Source: Gaiellasilicea sp963850995 | GTDB lineage: Bacteria > Actinomycetota > Thermoleophilia > Gaiellales > Gaiellaceae | DNA: 64,000 bases | NCBI GenBank assembly: GCA_963850995.1 | Contig: CAWKNQ010000018.1 | Coordinates: forward strand, 84,453-148,452 | Direction of reading: 5' to 3' | In this document: positions 59,886-64,000 of the stretch, one piece after another | Layout of the letters: each line of letters begins with the position of its first letter | Position numbering within the stretch: position 1 is the first letter of the stretch | The notes under the pieces: model-generated | Databases searched by the model: none | Seen by the model: the letters and a program-made list of their open reading frames with translations, nothing else | Told to the model about the DNA's origin: nothing | Translations under genes and position numbers: made by a program

Positions 59886-62243
59886 ATGGAGGGCCTGCTC
59901 GACGCGCCGCTCGAGGAGCTGCTGGCTGCGGCGCGTGCGCGGCGGAAGGGCGGCGGCCTCGTCACCTACTCACCCAAGGTCTTCATCCCGCTGACCACCC
60001 TGTGTCGCGACGTCTGCGGCTACTGCACCTTCGCGCGCCCGCCGCGCCGGGGCGAGCGCGCGTTCATGACCGAGGACGAGGTGCTCGCGATCGCGCGGGC
60101 GGGCGCAGCCGCGGGCTGCACCGAGGCGCTCTTCACGCTCGGCGACAAGCCGGAGCTGCGCTACAAGGTCGCCCGCGAGGAGCTCGCCTCGCTCGGCTGC
60201 GAGACGACGCTCGAGTACCTGGGCCGGGTGGCGAAGCTCGTCCTCGAGGAGACGGGGCTGCTGCCGCATCTCAACCCGGGCGTGATGAGCCGCGCCGAGC
60301 TGACAGCGCTCCGGCCCGTCTCGGCGTCGATGGGGCTCATGCTCGAGACGGCCTCGGAGCGGCTGTCGGCGAAGGGCGGCCCTCACTGGGCCTCGCCCGA
60401 CAAGGTGCCGGCGCGGCGGCTCGAGACGATCGAGCGCGCCGGCGCGCTCGCGATCCCGTTCACGAGCGGGATCCTGATCGGGATCGGCGAGACCCGCGCC
60501 GAGCGGCTGGAGGCGCTCGGCGCGCTGAGCGCGCTGCACGAGCGGCACGGCCATCTCCAGGAGGTGATCGTGCAGAACTTCCGCGCCAAGCCGGGCACGC
60601 GGATGGCGGCGCACCCCGAGCCGAGCCTCGAGGAGCATCTCTGGACGATCGCCGCGGCGCGGCTCGTCCTTCCTCCGGACGTGTCCGTGCAGGCGCCCCC
60701 GAACCTCGCCTACGAGGACTTTCCGCGCCTGCTCGACGCCGGGATCGACGACTGGGGCGGCGTCAGCCCAGTCACGATCGACCACGTCAACCCCGAGGCG
60801 CCCTGGCCCGAGCGCGATCTGCTTGCGGCGGCTACTCACGCCCGCGGGCTGGAGCTCGTGGCGCGGCTGCCGGTGTACCCGGGCTACCTCTCCGGCGAAT
60901 GGATCGACAAGGCCGTGCTACCGCACGCCCTTCGCGCGTCCGACGCGCTTGGCCTCGCCCGCGAGGACGGCTGGCATCCGGGCGAGCGCGGCGGCGTCCC
61001 CTTCGTCGTCGCCCGCGACGCACTGCCCGTGGAGACGGCGGACGAGCTGGGCGAGGAGGAGCTCGTGCGCCTCTTCCGCGCGCGCGGCGAGGAGCGGCAG
61101 CGCGTCTTCGCCGCCGCCGACCGGCTGCGGCGCGAGGTCTGCGGCGACGAGGTCAGCTACGTCGTCACGCGCAACATCCAGTACACGAACGTCTGCTACT
61201 TCCGCTGTGGTTTCTGCGCGTTCTCGAAGGGCCGGCTGGCGGCGAACCTGCGCGGGGCTCCGTACCTCGTGCCGCTCGACGAGATCGTGCGGCGGTCACG
61301 TGAAGCCTGGCGTCGGGGGGCGACCGAGGTCTGCCTGCAGGGTGGCATCCACCCGGCCTTCACCGGCGACTACTACGCCTCGGTCGTGGAGGCGATCCGG
61401 ACCGAGGTGCCCGACCTCCACATCCACGCGTTCTCGGCGCTCGAGGTCTGGCAGGGCGCGGCGACGCTCGGCCTCCCGCTCGACGACTACCTCGCCCGGC
61501 TCCGCTCCCTCGGTCTCGGCTCGCTGCCGGGCACCGCGGCCGAGATCCTCGACGACGAGGTCCGTGCGCTCATCTGCCCTGACAAGGTCACGACCGAGCA
61601 GTGGCTCGAAGTGCACGCCGCCGCGCACCGGGTGGGCCTGCGCTCGAACGTGACGATCATGTTCGGGCACGTCGAGCGGCCGGTGCACTGGGCGCACCAT
61701 CTGCTTCGGGCGCGGGAGCAGCAGGAGCGCAGCGTCGCCGGCGGCAGCGGCGGTTTCACCGAGTTCGTGCCGCTGCCGTTCGTGCACATGGAGGCGCCGA
61801 TGTGGCTGAAGGGTCGGGCGCGTTCTGGGCCGACCTTCGGCGAGTCGCTCCTCATGCACGCCGTCGCGCGGCTGGCGCTCCACCCTGCGTTCACGAACGT
61901 CCAGGCCTCATGGGTGAAGCTCGGGGCGGACGGGATCGCGGCTGCGCTGCGAGCCGGCGTCAACGACCTCGGCGGCACACTGATGAACGAGTCGATCTCG
62001 CGCTCGGCAGGGTCAGAGCACGGGCAGGAGCTGCCGCCCGAGGCGATGGAGGCGCTGATCCGCGCCAGTGGCCGCACTCCGCGCCAGCGGACGACGCTGT
62101 ACGAGGACGCTCCGGCCGAGCAGCGCGCGGCGTCGTTCGCAGCGCCCCCGCTCGCCGAGACGCTCAACCCGCCGGTCCGCGATGCCGGCCTCAGAGCGCC
62201 GCCCCGGCTCGTTCGGCCGGGACTGCTCGCGCGCGCTCGCTAG
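59886..62243 (+). CDS. fbiC: 7,8-didemethyl-8-hydroxy-5-deazariboflavin (FO) synthase, CofG-CofH fusion
   Basis: 785 residues. Two radical-SAM halves: the CofG part (~1-370) has TTLCRDVCGYCTFA with the C-x3-C-x2-C cluster (~38-46); the CofH part (~400-760) has YTNVCYFRCGFCAFSKG (~437-450). EVCLQGGIHPAF and FVPLPFVHMEAPMWLKGRARSG are typical CofH motifs. The fused enzyme makes FO, the deazaflavin core of coenzyme F420, from tyrosine and a flavin precursor. This fusion is normal in actinobacteria (FbiC). Other F420 genes are not in the window, but the LLM oxidoreductase at 39800 probably uses its product. Very high confidence. Confidence 0.96.
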   Translation: MEGLLDAPLEELLAAARARRKGGGLVTYSPKVFIPLTTLCRDVCGYCTFARPPRRGERAFMTEDEVLAIARAGAAAGCTEALFTLGDKPELRYKVAREELASLGCETTLEYLGRVAKLVLEETGLLPHLNPGVMSRAELTALRPVSASMGLMLETASERLSAKGGPHWASPDKVPARRLETIERAGALAIPFTSGILIGIGETRAERLEALGALSALHERHGHLQEVIVQNFRAKPGTRMAAHPEPSLEEHLWTIAAARLVLPPDVSVQAPPNLAYEDFPRLLDAGIDDWGGVSPVTIDHVNPEAPWPERDLLAAATHARGLELVARLPVYPGYLSGEWIDKAVLPHALRASDALGLAREDGWHPGERGGVPFVVARDALPVETADELGEEELVRLFRARGEERQRVFAAADRLRREVCGDEVSYVVTRNIQYTNVCYFRCGFCAFSKGRLAANLRGAPYLVPLDEIVRRSREAWRRGATEVCLQGGIHPAFTGDYYASVVEAIRTEVPDLHIHAFSALEVWQGAATLGLPLDDYLARLRSLGLGSLPGTAAEILDDEVRALICPDKVTTEQWLEVHAAAHRVGLRSNVTIMFGHVERPVHWAHHLLRAREQQERSVAGGSGGFTEFVPLPFVHMEAPMWLKGRARSGPTFGESLLMHAVARLALHPAFTNVQASWVKLGADGIAAALRAGVNDLGGTLMNESISRSAGSEHGQELPPEAMEALIRASGRTPRQRTTLYEDAPAEQRAASFAAPPLAETLNPPVRDAGLRAPPRLVRPGLLARAR

Positions 62244-62467
62244 AGGGCCATTGCTCCCTCCGGTTGACCGCGTCGGGAGGGGCCGGACCGCTGGGGATAC
62301 ATCGGCACGAAAGATTCAGTCGCTCGTGACACGCGCGTGGAGATGCGCGTGCAACCCTGGCCCCACCCAACGTGGGTGGGGGGTGGGTGGTGGGCGTCGC
62401 GCGCGCGCGCGTGTGCGCGCGCAGGAGAGAACGTGTGACCGTCTTTCCGGCCGCCACCGATCGCGCG
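62244..62467. other. Structured intergenic region between convergent genes, no gene seen
   Basis: Contains a small hairpin (GAGGG 62243-62247 with CCCTC 62256-62260), a perfect hairpin CCCCACCCA (62361-62369) / TGGGTGGGG (62373-62381), overlapping a G-tract array (62374-62394) able to form a G-quadruplex, and then an alternating purine-pyrimidine GC/TG tract (about 62398-62422) with Z-DNA potential. Both neighbouring genes end here, so it may stop transcription from both sides. Confidence 0.6.
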
Positions 62468-63068
62468 TCAATACCCGCTGCGGACGATCCGCGGCAGGCC
62501 GCCGAGCCAGCGGGGGATCCGACTCCGCGCTGTCCGGACCGCTTCGTCGACGGCAGCGCCCGCAGCCTCGCCGTGAATCCCGGCGCCGTGGCCGACGAGA
62601 AGGTGCTCGACGCCGAGCCCTGCGAGCGCGCGTGGAACGCGAACGACACGCAGCAGCGGATGGACGCCGACGAGCTCGTCGCCGGCGCAGAAAAACGGGA
62701 TCGTGCCGAGCGCGTCTGCGACGACCAGGATCCGCCGCTCCTCCCACCAGAGCGCGACTTCATGCCACCAGCGTCCTCGCACCAGGGGAAGGAACCGGAA
62801 GGGCGTGCCGGGCAGCTGCCGCGGCACCACGTGATGCGGCACGCCGAGCCGGCGTGCGACGCCTGGCGCAATCGCGGTTGTGCCGGTCGAGCAGCTGCAC
62901 GACCGCGGCGGGGTCGCCGAGCGTTCGTGTTCGCTCCTCGAGGCCGTCGTCGTCGACGACGTCGACGAGCCAGACGCGGCCTTCGACGGCGAGCGCGTGC
63001 GACGTCCGTCGGAGGCGCTCTTCCTCGATCCAGCCGACGCCGCCGGCGATCTCGTCCACGACTCTCAC
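62468..63068 (-). CDS. Conserved protein of unknown function, MBL-like pattern (one frameshift)
   Basis: Frame-corrected length 199 residues; one extra base at ~62875. GTG at 63068 overlaps the selenoprotein stop (GTGA). RVWLVDVVDDDGLEERTRTLG, DPAAVVQLLDRHN, VPHHVVPRQLP, RILVVADALGTIPFF and HLLVGHGAGIHG occur in that order. The V-x-D-x-L-x-x-G and G-H-G-A-G-x-H elements recall degenerate metallo-beta-lactamase-fold proteins, but the H-x-H-x-D-H motif is missing. Function unknown. It is the third gene after lysA and the DsbA-like selenoprotein. Confidence 0.6.
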
Positions 63069-63670
63069 GCCGACTCGAGTCGCGCGAACGCCTGCTCGAA
63101 CACGTCCACCGGCTGCGCGCCGAGGACGAGCAGACGCCGGTCGAGCACGAACGCGGGCACCGCGCTCGCGCCGACGCCGTAAGCCTCACGCGTCGATGCC
63201 TCGACGCGATCGCGGTAGCGGTCGCTGTCGAGCACGTCCTCGACCTCGTCCGGCGGCAGTCCGGCGGCGACCGCCTCCTCGCGGAGCACCTCGTGGTCAC
63301 CGATGTGCTTCGCCTCGGCCCAGTACGCGTCCATCAGCCGATCGTGCAACTCGCCGTGCCGGCCGAGGTCGCGTGCGAGCTCCGTCAGCCGCAACGCCGT
63401 CATCGTGTTCGGAACCACGTCGGGATGCGGGTTGTAGTCGAGCCCGCGCTCGGCGAAGAAGCTGCGGACACGGCCGGTCATCTCCTCGCCGTACCGCGCC
63501 AGCAGCTGCGCGCGCGGAATGCCCTCACGCGGATACTCGGGATGGAGGTCGAAGGGAAGCCAGTCGACGCGGGCGCCGAACCGGCGCTCGAGCTGCGCGG
63601 CCGTCGGCTGGCTCGCGCGGCAGAACGGTCAGATGTAGTCGCTCCAGATCTCGACGGCGTGCTCGCTCAC
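63065..63670 (-). CDS. DsbA/FrnE-like oxidoreductase selenoprotein (UGA at codon 14 read as Sec, UxxC motif)
   Basis: 201 residues if the in-frame TGA at 63631-63629 is selenocysteine. The start is GTG 63670, overlapping the lysA stop (GTGA). Residues 1-17 read VSEHAVEIWSDYI-U-PFC: the Sec takes the place of the first Cys in the IWSDxxCPxC motif of FrnE-type DsbA relatives, giving U14-P-F-C17. The reading frame is open through WLPFDLHPEYPREG and on to GVGASAVPAFVLDRRLLVLGAQP (cis-Pro loop VPAF) and an ending EQAFARL, all FrnE-like. A cytosolic thiol-disulfide oxidoreductase role is likely. No good start exists after the TGA before Met63, which would remove the active site. Confidence 0.87.
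63595..63618 (-). promoter_or_regulatory. Candidate bacterial SECIS hairpin of the DsbA-like gene
   Basis: In the mRNA GCGCGAGCC (63618-63610) pairs with GGCCGCGC (63602-63595) with one bulged A; the apical loop AGCCGAC begins 20 bases after the UGA and has G as second base. Distance and loop base fit bacterial SECIS rules. A second hairpin, GCGCC/GGCGC with loop GGTTC, lies further on. Confidence 0.45.
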
Positions 63671-64000
63671 TCGGCCTCCCTCGCGAGCAGATCGTCTACG
63701 GTCTCACGGCGGAGTATCTGTCGCACGTCGTCGCCCGAAACCAGGACGGCGGCGGAGCGGGGGACGCCGTTGTAGCTGGAGCTCATCGCGAGCGTGTACG
63801 CGCCAGTAACGGGGACGGCGAGCAGGTCGCCGCGTCGCGGCAGCGGCAGTTGAGCCCCCTCGATCAGGACATCACCCGACTCGCAGTGCTTGCCCGCGAT
63901 CGTGAACTCGCCCGCCGGCGACTCGTCCGCCCTGTTTGCGAGCAGAGCTGTGTAGCGGGCGCCGTAGAGCTGGGGGCGGGGATTGTCGGACATACCGCCG
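63667..64000 (-). CDS. lysA: Diaminopimelate decarboxylase, C-terminal part (5' end outside window)
   Basis: The frame runs from the window edge to the TGA at 63667; only about the last 110 residues are present. GGMSDNPRPQLYGARY, IAGKHCESGDVLIEG, LPRRGDLLAVPVTGAY and MSSSYNGVPRSAAVLV are the PLP-phosphate and substrate-binding motifs of LysA, including the C-E-S-G-D loop from the second subunit. It makes lysine from meso-diaminopimelate. The visible Met (63993) is internal, not the start. It is the upstream gene of an overlapping three-gene unit with the DsbA-like selenoprotein and an unknown protein. Confidence 0.93.
   Translation of the reverse strand, partial: GGMSDNPRPQLYGARYTALLANRADESPAGEFTIAGKHCESGDVLIEGAQLPLPRRGDLLAVPVTGAYTLAMSSSYNGVPRSAAVLVSGDDVRQILRRETVDDLLAREAE

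Noticed and set aside
62374..62422. Low-complexity artefact only
   Set aside because: The hairpin arms are perfectly complementary and lie exactly between two convergent genes, so it is kept as a structural finding.

Overview
The window is a dense, very GC-rich bacterial chromosome segment (codon third positions almost all G/C) with about 58 protein genes on both strands and no rRNA, tRNA, CRISPR array or insertion sequence that I could see. The fused CofG/CofH FO synthase, an F420-type LLM oxidoreductase, many acyl-CoA enzymes, Liv-type transporters and widespread TANNNT boxes placed 6-9 nt before start codons point to a soil-type actinobacterium. Class Thermoleophilia (Gaiellales-like) is my best guess, made from gene content alone.

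Layout. 1-3074: partial esterase, a secreted collagen-like/lamin-tail protein, RsgA. 3289-8512: promoter and two-gene operon for a secreted lamin-tail nuclease and a secreted 5'-nucleotidase, a plausible extracellular DNA/nucleotide scavenging unit. 8562-9517: AzlCD amino-acid exporter. 9514-15069: a metacaspase, a divergent zinc-ribbon/cyclase/ATPase/TPR protein and an HK97-fold shell-like protein with RPYGA repeats. 15088-20633: kinase-like protein, cupredoxin lipoprotein, dimethylglycine/sarcosine-dehydrogenase-like protein, NrtR-like regulator, BMP lipoprotein. 20758-25852: aminotransferase and a LolD/MacB-type ABC exporter. 25853-33848: HMG-CoA-lyase-like protein, class III CoA-transferase, DedA, a second cyclase, YyaL, a Liv-type binding protein. 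33909-40798: acyl-CoA dehydrogenase, thiolase and kinase on +, then a five-gene minus-strand operon (LLM oxidoreductase, phosphotransferase, DUF6285, NadR-like, histidine phosphatase). 40939-48498: a ten-gene minus-strand acyl-CoA catabolic operon read from one leaderless promoter. 48526-52310: methyltransferase, FMN 2-hydroxyacid oxidase, hydrolase, alcohol dehydrogenase. 52341-55028: ACAD10/11-like dehydrogenase, a deiodinase-like selenoprotein and a fatty-acid desaturase. 55092-59828: complete Liv transporter (ATPases, permeases, binding protein). 59886-62243: FO synthase. 62468-64000: lysA end, a DsbA/FrnE-like selenoprotein and an unknown protein.

The most notable points are two genes whose in-frame UGA sits exactly at the catalytic redox position (deiodinase-like U75; DsbA-like U14-P-F-C), each followed by a SECIS-like hairpin; the metacaspase / cyclase-ATPase / HK97-fold neighbourhood; genes that seem to start at CTG overlapping an upstream stop; and a leaderless promoter style that allows 30-39 bp divergent promoters. 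Fourteen single-base indels interrupt eight otherwise intact genes; because the correct family sequence resumes at once each time, most are probably assembly errors, and those genes are given with frame-corrected descriptions.
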